This document shows positions 17,925 through 27,936 of a stretch of 64,000 nucleotides of DNA, in pieces (position 1 is the first letter of the stretch; the number at the start of each line of letters is the position of its first letter). The position numbers and the translations under genes are program-made. Below the pieces are notes generated by a model. The model worked only from the letters and a program-made list of their open reading frames with translations. It was not told where the DNA came from and did no database searches. This stretch comes from an uncultured bacterium. GTDB lineage: Bacteria; DUMJ01. The stretch is taken from NCBI GenBank assembly GCA_937958695.1, contig CALGNK010000003.1:32457-96456 (forward strand), read 5' to 3'.

Positions 17925-18911
17925 TTACCTAGATGATGGAACGACTATCCTACCCGCAATAATGTCTAATCTCAGTTGAGCTACCTTCTTTCTAACAGAA
18001 TCTGGTATAAGCTTTGCGTTATACTTATCGTAGGCAACCCCTACTCCATCTTCCTTAAGGCCATACACCTTCACACCACCCGTAAACTTACCCTTTACCA
18101 GATCTTCTACAGTCTTATATATAGCAACATCTACCTTCTTTAACATGCTAGTCAAGACATAACCTGGAGCTATCCAATTTTGATTCGAATCCACCCCAAT
18201 AGCAAACTTTTTCATCTCCTTAGCAGCCTCTATAACACCCTCTCCAGAGGCACCTGAGGCGTGATAGACTATATCAGCACCTTGCTTAAACTGAGACATC
18301 GCTAACTCTTTACCTTTTACGGGGTCCTTAAAAGCCTCACCGGTAACACCAATATAGTTTACCAAAACTTCCGCCTTTGGATTTACATACTTTACTCCAG
18401 CCCTGTATCCGACCTCGAATTTATGGATCAATGCCATATCCATTCCACCAACAAATCCAACCTTATTTGTCTTAGTCATAAGGCCAGCAATAGCTCCAAC
18501 CAAGAAGGAACCCTCATGCTCTTGGAATACCAGAGAACGGACATTAGGTAAACCCTCTATTACGCCATCTACTATAGCAAATTTAGTATTTGGAAATTCC
18601 TTCGCCACCTTAGTAAGGGCATCTGTAAATAAGAAACCAACTCCTACTACCAGGTCATAACCCTGTTCAGCCAAAAGTCTAAGTAACTCTTCTCTATTAG
18701 CTCCACCCTCGCCTGGTTCTACATCTTTACCTTCTACTCCTAATCTCTTTATCGCTTCTTGTAGTCCCCTATATGCTGCATCGTTAAAGCTTTTATCACC
18801 CCTTCCACCCACATCATACACTATCCCTACCTTTATTTTAGCGGTATAGCCAAAAGTGCTAAAAGAAAACAGTAAACTTAAAACCAAAATCCCAATCAAA
18901 AACTTCTTCAT
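17925..18911 (-). CDS. BMP-family nucleoside-binding protein
   Basis: Periplasmic or surface binding component of the importer. Residues 1-23 are a signal peptide (TFGYTA followed by KIKVGIVYD). There is no lipobox cysteine, so unlike BmpA/PnrA lipoproteins it looks soluble. Family marks are GVGFLFTDAL, FQEHEGSFLVGA(I/V)AG, GGMDMALIHKFEVGYRAG and GVDSNQNW. A strong GGAGGG precedes the ATG. It begins 40 bp after ftsK, the longest gap in this gene train, where a minor promoter could lie though none is clear. Confidence 0.9.
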   Translation of the reverse strand: MKKFLIGILVLSLLFSFSTFGYTAKIKVGIVYDVGGRGDKSFNDAAYRGLQEAIKRLGVEGKDVEPGEGGANREELLRLLAEQGYDLVVGVGFLFTDALTKVAKEFPNTKFAIVDGVIEGLPNVRSLVFQEHEGSFLVGAIAGLMTKTNKVGFVGGMDMALIHKFEVGYRAGVKYVNPKAEVLVNYIGVTGEAFKDPVKGKELAMSQFKQGADIVYHASGASGEGVIEAAKEMKKFAIGVDSNQNWIAPGYVLTSMLKKVDVAIYKTVEDLVKGKFTGGVKVYGLKEDGVGVAYDKYNAKLIPDSVRKKVAQLRLDIIAGRIVVPSSR

Positions 18912-18951
18912 AACTGATCCCTCCTATCAAAAATTTTCATTGTTATCATTT

Positions 18952-20820
18952 CTAATCCCTTCTAACAACTCTTACTCTCCCATCCTCTCCCCTTTCAACA
19001 TAACCTTCAGCTTCAAGAAGGTCTATAATCCTAGCAGCTCTACCATAGCCTATCCTAAATGTCCTCTGTAAGAGACTAGTAGATATAGTTCCTCTCTGCT
19101 TGAGTATCCTTTTGGCTTCTTCTAAATATTCGTCGTCACTATCACTACCACCTCCCCCTCCTAAGATCATATCCTCTTCTTCCAGTTCCTCATGAGTAAC
19201 TACATAATTGGGAATCCCTTGAGCCTTCCAAAAATTTAAAACCCTTTCTATTTCATCATCTGAGACATATGCCCCCTGAACCCTTATAGGCTTCATAGCC
19301 CATATAGGAGAATATAACATATCTCCCTTTCCTAAAAGTTTCTCTGCTCCACCAATATCAAGTATAACACGAGAGTCTGCCTGAGAAGATACCGCAAATG
19401 CTATCCTAGATGGGAAGTTAGCCTTTATTAAACCAGTTATAACATCTACAGATGGTCTTTGGGTAGCTATTATAAGATGTATCCCAGTGGCTCTTGCCAT
19501 CTGAGCAAGTCTACATATAAGCTTTTCTATCTCCTTCGGAGCCACCATCATAAGGTCAGCTAACTCATCCACTATAACGACGATATAATAAAGTGGAGAA
19601 TCTTTATATTTCTGATTATAGCCCTGTATATTCCTTACCCCTTCTTTTCTAAAGATTTCATACCTATTATCCATTTCTCTAGTTAACCTTCGGAGTAATT
19701 TTACAGATAACTCCGGTTCTGTAATGATTGGTGCCCAAAGATGAGGAAGGTCCTCATACTGGGTAAGCTCTACCCGTTTGGGATCTACCATAGTTATTCT
19801 TAATATTGATGGATCTGACTTATAGAGGAGACTCATTATAAGAGCATTTAGACAGACACTCTTTCCAGATCCGGTAGTTCCACCTATCAATAGATGAGGC
19901 ATCTCTTCTAGACTATCAGCAATGATATTTCCGGCTATATCCTTTCCTATACCCAAAGTAAGACGAGATTTATTATTAACAAACTCTTCACTTTCTATTA
20001 TCTCTCTTATTGTAACTAGAGTTATCTTTTTGTTAGGAACCTCTATTCCCAAAAGAGATTTGCCTGGTATAGGAGATTCTATTCTTATCTGAGGAGCAGC
20101 TAAAGCCAAAGCAATATCATTAGATAACTTTGTAATAGAGCTAACCTTTACTCCTGTAGCAAGAGAGAGTTCATATCTAGTTACTGTGGGGCCAACTACC
20201 GCATTTACAACCTTTGCTGAAACACCAAAGCTTTCCAAAGTTGCCTCTAAGAGTTCCGCATTATGCCCTATATCCTCATTCTTCTGTCTCTTTGGGGGCT
20301 CATTTAGAAGCGAAAATGGAGGCATCTTAAAGGAAGTGTTAGGAGTATCTATGGCAACAGATCCTGGCTTTCTCTCACCTTTCTTAGATTTAGAATCCTT
20401 CCCCCTTACCTGTTTTTTCTCATCTATATCAAATCTAGGTATATTTATCTCCTTTTTGACTTTTGAAGATACAGTCTTTCTCTGTAAGATGTTAAGCTTT
20501 TTTACTATAAGAAATACTACAGGTAAAACAACAAGTAGGACAAATGGGATATCTGAACGAACTATCCCCTTTAGATAGAAACCTAAATCTCCAGCAATAT
20601 TAAACAGCACAGCTAATGGAAAAGACCAGAGCAAAAACCAATACAATCTTGGGATAAGTAGAAACAAACATAAAACAAAACCCCAATATCCTAGATATTT
20701 AAATGGATAAGATAAAAGGGGAGGGTTCCAAAAAAGGCCTAACAATAAAATAATAAATAAAAGGATGGAGAAGGTTATCCTAGAAGATGCCACACCTTTC
20801 GATTTTCTCTTTTTTCTCAT
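18952..20820 (-). CDS. ftsK: DNA translocase FtsK/SpoIIIE
   Basis: Septal DNA pump that clears chromosomes from the division site. About four membrane helices lie in residues 15-110, followed by a short linker. The motor domain carries Walker A GGTTGSGKS, IVIVDELADLMM and MARATGIHLIIATQRPSVDVITG. A C-terminal gamma winged helix (about 565-622, RTFRIGYGRAARIIDLLE) reads polar sequences (KOPS/SRS). The 622-residue length is short because the linker is small. The start overlaps the rnj stop by four bases. Confidence 0.93.
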   Translation of the reverse strand: MRKKRKSKGVASSRITFSILLFIILLLGLFWNPPLLSYPFKYLGYWGFVLCLFLLIPRLYWFLLWSFPLAVLFNIAGDLGFYLKGIVRSDIPFVLLVVLPVVFLIVKKLNILQRKTVSSKVKKEINIPRFDIDEKKQVRGKDSKSKKGERKPGSVAIDTPNTSFKMPPFSLLNEPPKRQKNEDIGHNAELLEATLESFGVSAKVVNAVVGPTVTRYELSLATGVKVSSITKLSNDIALALAAPQIRIESPIPGKSLLGIEVPNKKITLVTIREIIESEEFVNNKSRLTLGIGKDIAGNIIADSLEEMPHLLIGGTTGSGKSVCLNALIMSLLYKSDPSILRITMVDPKRVELTQYEDLPHLWAPIITEPELSVKLLRRLTREMDNRYEIFRKEGVRNIQGYNQKYKDSPLYYIVVIVDELADLMMVAPKEIEKLICRLAQMARATGIHLIIATQRPSVDVITGLIKANFPSRIAFAVSSQADSRVILDIGGAEKLLGKGDMLYSPIWAMKPIRVQGAYVSDDEIERVLNFWKAQGIPNYVVTHEELEEEDMILGGGGGSDSDDEYLEEAKRILKQRGTISTSLLQRTFRIGYGRAARIIDLLEAEGYVERGEDGRVRVVRRD

Positions 20821-22454
20821 ACCTCTACCAAAACAGGAATAATCACAGGTCTTCTCCTAGTTTTTTCGTAGATAAATCTACCAACTACATCTCTTATTAT
20901 ATCATTAGATACAACTGGAGTATTTGATGTAACTAGAGCTCGAAAAGTCTCGCGCTTCAATTCTTCTATAAATATATCCTCATCTTTATATACAACACCC
21001 CTAGCAACCACCTCAGGTATTCCCAAGATCTCTTCCTTCTCTTTGTCTACCGTTACTACCATAACTACTATACCATCTTGGGCTAATTTCTGTCTATCTC
21101 TTAAGACCATTCCACCCTCTCCCAACTCAAGCCCATCCACCATTATCATGCCAGATTGGACATGACCTACCACTTCTACCGTATCTCTCCTTATCTCTAA
21201 AATATCTCCATTTCTTAATCTAAATATGTGGTCTTCTGGCAAACCTAGAGAGGCAATAAGCTTAGAGTGGGCAACCTGATGTCTCATCTCTCCATGGATT
21301 GGAACAAAATATTCTGGTTTTAATAAACTATACATAAGTTTTAGCTCCTCTACACTACCATGTCCAGATACATGAACACCAGGGGTGGTGGTATAGATTA
21401 CCTCTGCCCCTTTAGAAAAGAGAGCATTTATAGTTCTGGCAACCATCTTCTCATTACCAGGAACAGGAGTGGCTGCAATTACAACGGTATCTCCAGCTTC
21501 TATAGCTATTGACTTATATTCCTGAAATGCAAGGCGTGTTAAAGCGGACATAGGTTCACCTTGTGAACCACTAGTAAGTATAATAAGTTTATTCTTTTTA
21601 AAATTAGACAAGGACTGATCTTTTATCAATGTGTTTGGTGGAATATCCAAATATCCAAGTTTACTAGCAGTATTAACAGTCCCATTCATACTTTTACCTA
21701 TCACTGCAACAAACCTATTATATTTATATGCGATGTTAAATACCTGCTGAATACGATGTATGTTACTCGCAAAGGTGGTAACAAAAACTCTACCCAGAGA
21801 TTCTTTCACTATGGAGTCTAAAGTATCTCCAACTACCCTTTCAGATGGGGTATAACCAGGTCTCTCAGCGTTAGTAGAATCCGAAAGTAAAAGCTTTACT
21901 CCCTTCTCTCCTAAGGAAGAAAGCGTAAAAAAATCCGTCTTTTTACCATCTACAGGTGTATGATCGAACTTAAAGTCTCCGCTATGGACTACAACTCCAA
22001 CAGGAGAATGAATCGCTATCCCAACATTACCAGGAACACTATGATTCACATTAAAGAAATCAAAGGATAAAGGACCAATTCCTATCCTAGATCTTTCCTG
22101 TATCTCTACCAACTTTACATTATTACTCAATCCAAAATCTTTCAATCTAGCAGTTACCATACCAAGGGTAAGTCTAGTCCCAATTATCGGTGCACTAACA
22201 GTCTTTAGGAGATACGGAAGAGAACCAACATGGTCTTCATGACAATGGGTAAGGATTATACCTTTGACTTTGCTCTTATTTGCCTCTATATAAGAGATAT
22301 CAGGGATTACATAATCAACTCCAGGCATTTCATCCGTAGGAAACATAAGTCCACTATCAATAACAACTAACACCCCATCATACTCTACCACCAACATATT
22401 TTTCCCTATTTCCCCTAACCCTCCTAGGGGAATAATCCTTAATCTATCAGACAT
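20817..22454 (-). CDS. rnj: Ribonuclease J
   Basis: Metallo-beta-lactamase/beta-CASP nuclease acting in mRNA decay and 5' maturation. The zinc motif is H70-C-H72-E-D74-H75, followed by NVNHSVPGNVG, the SGDFKFD Asp and late SGHGSVEEL and PIHGE histidines. Length of 545 and a C-terminal domain ending in IPVLVEV fit RNase J. Its place between dapA and ftsK matches rnjB of Firmicutes, and PNPase is in the same gene train. Confidence 0.94.
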   Translation of the reverse strand: MSDRLRIIPLGGLGEIGKNMLVVEYDGVLVVIDSGLMFPTDEMPGVDYVIPDISYIEANKSKVKGIILTHCHEDHVGSLPYLLKTVSAPIIGTRLTLGMVTARLKDFGLSNNVKLVEIQERSRIGIGPLSFDFFNVNHSVPGNVGIAIHSPVGVVVHSGDFKFDHTPVDGKKTDFFTLSSLGEKGVKLLLSDSTNAERPGYTPSERVVGDTLDSIVKESLGRVFVTTFASNIHRIQQVFNIAYKYNRFVAVIGKSMNGTVNTASKLGYLDIPPNTLIKDQSLSNFKKNKLIILTSGSQGEPMSALTRLAFQEYKSIAIEAGDTVVIAATPVPGNEKMVARTINALFSKGAEVIYTTTPGVHVSGHGSVEELKLMYSLLKPEYFVPIHGEMRHQVAHSKLIASLGLPEDHIFRLRNGDILEIRRDTVEVVGHVQSGMIMVDGLELGEGGMVLRDRQKLAQDGIVVMVVTVDKEKEEILGIPEVVARGVVYKDEDIFIEELKRETFRALVTSNTPVVSNDIIRDVVGRFIYEKTRRRPVIIPVLVEV

Positions 22455-22459
22455 AAAAG

Positions 22460-23347
22460 TTATATAAGGCTTAACTGCTTCAAAGCTTCTCTTATTACAT
22501 TGATCTCCTTTTCCCCAGCCCTTACCAGAGGTAATCTAGGAGGTCCTACATCAAAACCAATTAGTTTCATAGCTTCTTTTAGAGGGATAGGATTAGTTGT
22601 AACAAAAAGGGCTTTAAAGATAGGGAAAAGTCTCTTATTTATCTGAATCGCCTTATTAACATCTCCAGAAACAAAACTCTCCATCATCTCTTTTATCTCT
22701 CTGCCAACTATATGGCTAGCTACACTTATAACACCATACCCTCCTACGCTAAGAAGGGGCATAGTAAAAGAATCATCTCCGCTGTATATAACAAAATCAT
22801 CCCTATTTAAACCCCTCAATATCTCCACCGCTTGATCTGTACTCTGGCTAGCTTCTTTTATAGCAACTATATTCTTTACCTCATTAGCAAGTCTAACAAC
22901 TGTTATAGGGAGTATATTTACTCCAGTCCTAGAAGGTATATTATAAAGAATAACCGGCAACTTAGTGGCTTGAGCTATAGCCTTAAAGTGTTCGTATAAG
23001 CCGTCCTGAGGTGGTTTGTTATAGTAAGGAGCAACCAAAAGTATCCCATCTACACCAATCTCCTCGGCAGATTTTGTAAGCTCTATACTTTCTTTAGTGT
23101 TATAATTACCAGTTCCTGCTATTACACTAGCTTTACCTTTTACTGTCTCCTTTACCGCCTTAAATAATTCTAATTTTTCCTCGTGGGCAAGTGTTGGAGA
23201 TTCTCCTGTTGTCCCAGCAACCAATATACCATCAGAACCCTCGGCAATTAACTTTTCTGCTAATTCACAGGCTCTCTTAACATCTAAAGAATAGTCCTCT
23301 TTAAAAGGGGTAACCATTGCTGTAATAAGTCTACCAAACATAAACAT
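22460..23347 (-). CDS. dapA: 4-hydroxy-tetrahydrodipicolinate synthase DapA
   Basis: Condenses pyruvate with aspartate semialdehyde in lysine/diaminopimelate synthesis. A TIM barrel with GTTGESPTL, LYNIPSRTGVN (catalytic Tyr) and the Schiff-base Lys in IVAIKEAS near residue 162. Length of 295 is standard. Two closely spaced ATGs (23347 and 23341) could start it; GGAGGG lies within the end of dapB. Three bases separate it from dapB. Confidence 0.95.
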   Translation of the reverse strand: MFMFGRLITAMVTPFKEDYSLDVKRACELAEKLIAEGSDGILVAGTTGESPTLAHEEKLELFKAVKETVKGKASVIAGTGNYNTKESIELTKSAEEIGVDGILLVAPYYNKPPQDGLYEHFKAIAQATKLPVILYNIPSRTGVNILPITVVRLANEVKNIVAIKEASQSTDQAVEILRGLNRDDFVIYSGDDSFTMPLLSVGGYGVISVASHIVGREIKEMMESFVSGDVNKAIQINKRLFPIFKALFVTTNPIPLKEAMKLIGFDVGPPRLPLVRAGEKEINVIREALKQLSLI

Positions 23348-23350
23348 AAT

Positions 23351-24121
23351 TTATATCACCAACCCTCCTGGAAATAATAATTTATCTAAACCATAAACTA
23401 GACCTTTAATCTTGTCTATATTCCTTAAGGCATAGATAACTCCAGGCATAAACGACTCTCTAGAGATAGAATCATGCCTTATAGATAAGGTCTGCCCTAA
23501 GGAACCAAATATAATTTCCTGATGCGCTACCAAACCAGGTAATCTTACACTGTGTATATTTATACCTTCAACTGTCTTTCCCCTAGCTTCAGAAGAATAT
23601 ACTGCTGGAGTAAATTTTTTCTTTTCTGAGATAGCCTTAGCAGTAGCTATAGACGTTCCTGAGGGAGAATCTAACTTGCCATCGTGGTGCAATTCTATAA
23701 TCTCAACATTATCCATAAATGGAGCTATCAGCTCTGCACATTTAATCATCAAGACAGCGCCTATAGCAAAATTTGGAGCTATAAGAACTCTTCCATTATT
23801 TTCCTCTATAAAATTCTTTAATTCAGCTAAATCTTCCTGAGTAAAACCTGTTGTCCCAACTATTACAGGCACATTATTCTTGACCCCTATCTTTATATTC
23901 TCAATAGCAGGTTCTCTTTTTGTAAAATCAACTATGGCAGAAGGTTCTTTCTCTCTTATAACAGCTTCTAGATTATCCTTTATAACAACACCCAAAATAT
24001 TATCACCTACACCTCTTACATCTATACCCCCAACCACCTCCATATCATTCTCTTTAGAGACAGCTTTTATCACTTCTTGTCCCATTCTGCCATAAGCACC
24101 ACACACTATCACTTTAATCAT
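23351..24121 (-). CDS. dapB: 4-hydroxy-tetrahydrodipicolinate reductase DapB
   Basis: NAD(P)H-dependent reductase after DapA in the lysine pathway. The nucleotide-binding start is GAYGRMGQEV. The central segment ELHHDGKLDSPSGTS contains the catalytic His-His and Lys and the substrate loop. Length of 256 is usual. It is placed between dut and dapA with gaps of a few bases, so the two lysine genes are made together. Confidence 0.95.
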   Translation of the reverse strand: MIKVIVCGAYGRMGQEVIKAVSKENDMEVVGGIDVRGVGDNILGVVIKDNLEAVIREKEPSAIVDFTKREPAIENIKIGVKNNVPVIVGTTGFTQEDLAELKNFIEENNGRVLIAPNFAIGAVLMIKCAELIAPFMDNVEIIELHHDGKLDSPSGTSIATAKAISEKKKFTPAVYSSEARGKTVEGINIHSVRLPGLVAHQEIIFGSLGQTLSIRHDSISRESFMPGVIYALRNIDKIKGLVYGLDKLLFPGGLVI

Positions 24122-24126
24122 AATTT

Positions 24127-24567
24127 TTACCTCCTACCAGTATGGCCAAAGCCTCCATTATTTCTTTCTGTAGTAGAAAGATTTTCAACTTCTAATATCT
24201 CTGCGTGAACAATTGGAGCTATGACCAACTGAGCAATTCTATCTCCAATATTTACTCTAAATGGCTCATTGCCAAGATTCATAAGAATAACCTTTACTTC
24301 ACCTCTATAGTCACTATCTATAGTTCCGGGACTGTTTAAAACAAAAACTCCGTAATTTTTGGCAAGTCCACTTCTAGACCTAATCTGCCCTTCATATCCT
24401 TGAGGAATCTCAACCGCTATACCAGTAGATACTATCTCCCATCTCCCTGGAGGAATTATCTTCTCCTCAGCTGAATAAAGATCCAAGCCTGAAGAACCTC
24501 CGGTCATATAAGTAGGAATAAAACCGTTAGAGTTTAGCTTTTTAAGTAAGACTTTAACACTCTCCAT
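24127..24567 (-). CDS. dut: dUTP diphosphatase
   Basis: Trimeric all-beta dUTPase lowering dUTP and feeding dUMP. Motifs: SSGLDLYSAEE, RSRSGLAKN, GTIDSDYRGE (with the catalytic Asp), GDRIAQLVIAP and the Gly-rich C-terminal arm GGFGHTGR. The start lies inside the end of the M16 peptidase gene (34-bp overlap), so expression is tied to that gene. Confidence 0.95.
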   Translation of the reverse strand: MESVKVLLKKLNSNGFIPTYMTGGSSGLDLYSAEEKIIPPGRWEIVSTGIAVEIPQGYEGQIRSRSGLAKNYGVFVLNSPGTIDSDYRGEVKVILMNLGNEPFRVNIGDRIAQLVIAPIVHAEILEVENLSTTERNNGGFGHTGRR

Positions 24568-25781
24568 AATCTCTCCCCTATCTTTCTACCATCTCTTCCT
24601 AAAACCGCTATACCAAGTTCATTATTAAACAGTCTGCAAGATACTTCCTTTATATCCTTTGAAGTAATCTCTTGAATCTTAGCAAGCATCTCTTCTATAG
24701 GAATAACCCTTCCGTAAGAATAAAATGACTTGGCTAGATACTCCATCCTACCAAATGTTCCTTCTGTTCCTAATATCAAACCAGATGAAAGATGAGCTTT
24801 AGCCCTTTCCAACTCATCATCAGTTATAGCCTCATTACAGAGAGCTTTATACTCATCTAAGATGATCCTTAGGACCTCTTCATTTGAATCACTTCCAGTT
24901 CCAACATAGGAAGCAAAAGCCCCTGTATCTTTAAACGTGAGAAGATAAGAATATAGAGAATAGGCTAGTCCTCTCTCTTCTCTTATCTTTTGAAAGAGCC
25001 TTGCCCCCATACTGTTAGACAGTATTACGGTCAAAGCGCTTGCTGGATAAAGATACGGTTCACTATAAGATATCCCTGGGCCCACAAGGACTATATGGGT
25101 AACCTCTGTATCATCATCCTCACAGACAAGTTCAGGATCCACATCTGGAGGAGAAAAAGACTTATTAGTATTTGATTTTCTCTTAGTTAAAGGATATTGA
25201 GAAATGACATTTTCAACATCTCTCTCATCAATATCTCCAGCTATTGTTATAAGAAGGTTATCGGAAGTATAGTTCTCCATCCAGAAAGACCTAAGTCTAT
25301 CTGGATTAGCTTCTATCAAATCCTCTATCCTACCAAGAGGAGAATATGTCAACGGATGATCCCCCCATATGGCCTTAAGCCCCATATCATGAACTCTCTG
25401 TTCAGGGTTATCCATATATGACTTATACTCTTCAATCACTATCCTCTTCTCTTTTTCTACATCCTTCTCTCTAAATGCTGGATAACTCAACATTTGTGCT
25501 AATAAGTCAATAGCTGCCAAAGCATACTTCTTTAAAACCTTTACATAGAAACAGGTATTATCACGTTCGGTAAAAGCATTAGCCTCTGTACCTAACTTAT
25601 CGAATTCCAAGGCCAACGATTTAGCATCTTTTTCTTCAGTTCCCTGAAATATCAAATGCTCTATAAGATGAGAATAACCTTTCTCGCCACTTCTTTCTGT
25701 GCGAGAACCAGTAAAATACCAAAACCCTATACTAACTGACTTAGCCCCTTGGACTCTGTCTAGCAGGATTACTTTCGACGT
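24534..25781 (-). CDS. M16-family zinc peptidase; start codon not canonical
   Basis: Pitrilysin/insulinase-type peptidase of the MlpA/YmxG group, which sits next to pnp in Firmicutes. The first ATG/GTG/TTG in the frame is the TTG at 25655, but that would remove the zinc motif HLIEH, encoded at 25656-25670. The conserved stretch before it (RVQGAKSVSIGFWYFTGSR) is also coded upstream. The frame is open back to a TAG at 25797-25799. AGGAGGG at 25792-25798 is a strong ribosome site, yet only codons such as ACG (25781), ATC (25769) or CTG (25766) follow. I mark 25781 as an approximate 5' end. The distal zinc Glu lies in VIEEYKSYMDN. A sequencing indel or a -1 frameshift from pnp are alternatives. 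Confidence 0.8.
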   Translation of the reverse strand, partial: TSKVILLDRVQGAKSVSIGFWYFTGSRTERSGEKGYSHLIEHLIFQGTEEKDAKSLALEFDKLGTEANAFTERDNTCFYVKVLKKYALAAIDLLAQMLSYPAFREKDVEKEKRIVIEEYKSYMDNPEQRVHDMGLKAIWGDHPLTYSPLGRIEDLIEANPDRLRSFWMENYTSDNLLITIAGDIDERDVENVISQYPLTKRKSNTNKSFSPPDVDPELVCEDDDTEVTHIVLVGPGISYSEPYLYPASALTVILSNSMGARLFQKIREERGLAYSLYSYLLTFKDTGAFASYVGTGSDSNEEVLRIILDEYKALCNEAITDDELERAKAHLSSGLILGTEGTFGRMEYLAKSFYSYGRVIPIEEMLAKIQEITSKDIKEVSCRLFNNELGIAVLGRDGRKIGERLWRVLKSYLKS

Positions 25782-27931
25782 TGATCGATAACCCTCCTAG
25801 GCTCTTCCTTTTCTATTTGAACTAATCCTTTTCTAGTAAGATTTATTCTTCCTAGATTATCTATTTCATAGACTTTAACTAAGACTGTGTCTCCAGGTTT
25901 AAAAATCTTGTTTATAGGACCTCTTAACTTCTCCATCTGAGAAACATGCAGCAAGCCTTCTTTACCTGGAAGTATCTCTACAAAAATTCCATAATCCGCA
26001 ACCCTAGTGACTTTCCCTTCGTATATCTGTCCTTTTTCTACTTCCCTAGCTATTTCTTCTATCTTACTCTTAGCGATCTTTCCAGAGACTTCATCCTGAG
26101 AATAGATATATATCTTTCCATCCTGTTCTATATCTATCTTTACATCGGTCTCTTCTATTATCTTCTTTATGACTTTTCCTCCAGGACCTATAATATCTCC
26201 TATCTTATCAGGAGAAACGGTAAGGGCAAATATCCTTGGAGCATATGGGGAAAGATTAGCTCTTGGAGCTGGAATTGTTTGTAGAATCTTATCTATTATG
26301 ATCTCTCTAGCCTCTTTAGCTTGATACAGAGCCTTCTCAAGAATGTATATAGGAATACCATTGAATCTCTTTGTATCAAGCTGAACAGCAGTGATACCCC
26401 TCTTACTACCAGCTATCTTAAAGTCCATCTCTCCATAGGCATCCTCTAAACCTTGTATATCGGTAAGGGTAACCCACTCTTCATCACTCCTAGAGACAAG
26501 TCCGATAGCTATACCAGCTACAGGGGCTTTTATAGGAACTCCTGCATCCATAAGAGCCAGAGTACTTCCACAAGTACTTGCCATAGATGTAGACCCATTA
26601 GATTCTAGAACATCAGATACTACTCTAATGGTATACGGGAATACCTCCTCGCTAGGAATAACTGGAACCAGGGCTTTTTCTGCCAATGCTCCATGTCCAA
26701 TCTCTCTTCTTCCAGGACCTCTAAGGGGTCTTATCTCTCCTACAGAGTATGGGGGAAAATTGTAATGATGCATATACCTTTTACTCTCTTCTATACCAAG
26801 GTCATCTATTATCTGCTCTTCTCCTTTAGAACCAAGAGTTACTACTGTTAATACCTGAGTCTCTCCTCTAGTGAATACTGCACTACCATGAGTTCTAGGA
26901 AGTAAACCTACCTCGCAAGAGATAGGTCTTAATTGATTAAAAGCCCTACCATCTGCCCTTGTCCGTTCATCTAGAACAATACGCTCTAGTATCTCCCTCT
27001 CCATAGCTTTAAAGACCATCTTGACCATAACAGGATTAGATTCAAGCTTTTCTCTTAAGATTTCCCCTTCTTCTCCCATCTCTAAAAGAGCATTCTCTAT
27101 AAGCTCAGAAGGTTCTTTAGACATTCTGGCTTCTCTTTCTTTTTTAGCCCTTATCCTTAGGATCTCATTAATCCTATCATAAGTTGTTCTTCTTATAAAC
27201 TCCTCTATCTCTGGGTCTGGCTGGATAATTGTATAACTGTTAAATGGAATTATTTCCTCTTTTGCCATCTGAATAAATTCTTCCTGAAGATAGATATTCT
27301 CTCTGATATAGTCCATTGCTCTATGTAAAGCCTCTATGTACTTATCTTCAGATATCTCATTGGCCTGTGTCTCTATCATGACGATATTCTCTTTCGTTCC
27401 AACTACTAATAGGTCTAAATCACTCTTTTCTAGCTGGGAAGAGAAAGGATTGAAAATAAACTCTCCATCTAGTAGTCCAACCTTAACTGCTCCGATTGGT
27501 CCATTAAATGGGGCTCCTGTAAGACAAAGGGCAGTAGATGCTCCCCACAAACCTAAAAGCTCTGGGGTATTCTCTTGGTCAGCAGACAGAGTAGTTACAA
27601 TAATCTGAACGCCATGGAAAAATCCCTCAGGAAAAAGAGGTCTTATAGGCCTATCTACTATTCTAGCATTTAAGATGGCCCTTTCAGATGGCCTACCTTC
27701 TCTCTTTATAAATCCACCCGGGATTTTACCAGCAGCATATAATCTATCTTCAAAATCTACTGTTAAGGGCAGAAAATCGGCATCCTTTTCTGGCTCATCA
27801 GATATAACCACAGTGACCAGTACAACGCTATCTCCATACCTTACAAGAACTGAAGATGTAGCCTGCTTAGCCAATCTTCCTGTTTCTAATATTAATTTCC
27901 TTCCTAAAAAATCCTTCTCTAATTTTACCAT
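25769..27931 (-). CDS. pnp: Polynucleotide phosphorylase
   Basis: 3'-5' phosphorolytic exoribonuclease of mRNA decay. Two RNase PH domains carry the active-site region GSTSMASTCGSTLALMDAG and DIQGLEDAYGEMDFK. They are followed by a KH domain (IGDIIGPGGKVIKKI) and an S1 domain (GQIYEGKVTRVADYGIFVEI). Length of 720 is normal. Directly follows rpsO by five bases. Its end overlaps the open frame of the M16 gene. Confidence 0.96.
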   Translation of the reverse strand: MVKLEKDFLGRKLILETGRLAKQATSSVLVRYGDSVVLVTVVISDEPEKDADFLPLTVDFEDRLYAAGKIPGGFIKREGRPSERAILNARIVDRPIRPLFPEGFFHGVQIIVTTLSADQENTPELLGLWGASTALCLTGAPFNGPIGAVKVGLLDGEFIFNPFSSQLEKSDLDLLVVGTKENIVMIETQANEISEDKYIEALHRAMDYIRENIYLQEEFIQMAKEEIIPFNSYTIIQPDPEIEEFIRRTTYDRINEILRIRAKKEREARMSKEPSELIENALLEMGEEGEILREKLESNPVMVKMVFKAMEREILERIVLDERTRADGRAFNQLRPISCEVGLLPRTHGSAVFTRGETQVLTVVTLGSKGEEQIIDDLGIEESKRYMHHYNFPPYSVGEIRPLRGPGRREIGHGALAEKALVPVIPSEEVFPYTIRVVSDVLESNGSTSMASTCGSTLALMDAGVPIKAPVAGIAIGLVSRSDEEWVTLTDIQGLEDAYGEMDFKIAGSKRGITAVQLDTKRFNGIPIYILEKALYQAKEAREIIIDKILQTIPAPRANLSPYAPRIFALTVSPDKIGDIIGPGGKVIKKIIEETDVKIDIEQDGKIYIYSQDEVSGKIAKSKIEEIAREVEKGQIYEGKVTRVADYGIFVEILPGKEGLLHVSQMEKLRGPINKIFKPGDTVLVKVYEIDNLGRINLTRKGLVQIEKEEPRRVIDQRRK

Positions 27932-27936
27932 AGTCT

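Noticed and set aside
22460-24121. Lysine riboswitch before dapB/dapA
   Set aside because: The gene gaps are only a few bases, leaving no space for a riboswitch.
25655-25657. TTG at 25655 as start of the M16 peptidase
   Set aside because: It removes the HxxEH zinc site and the conserved first strand, which are clearly encoded upstream.
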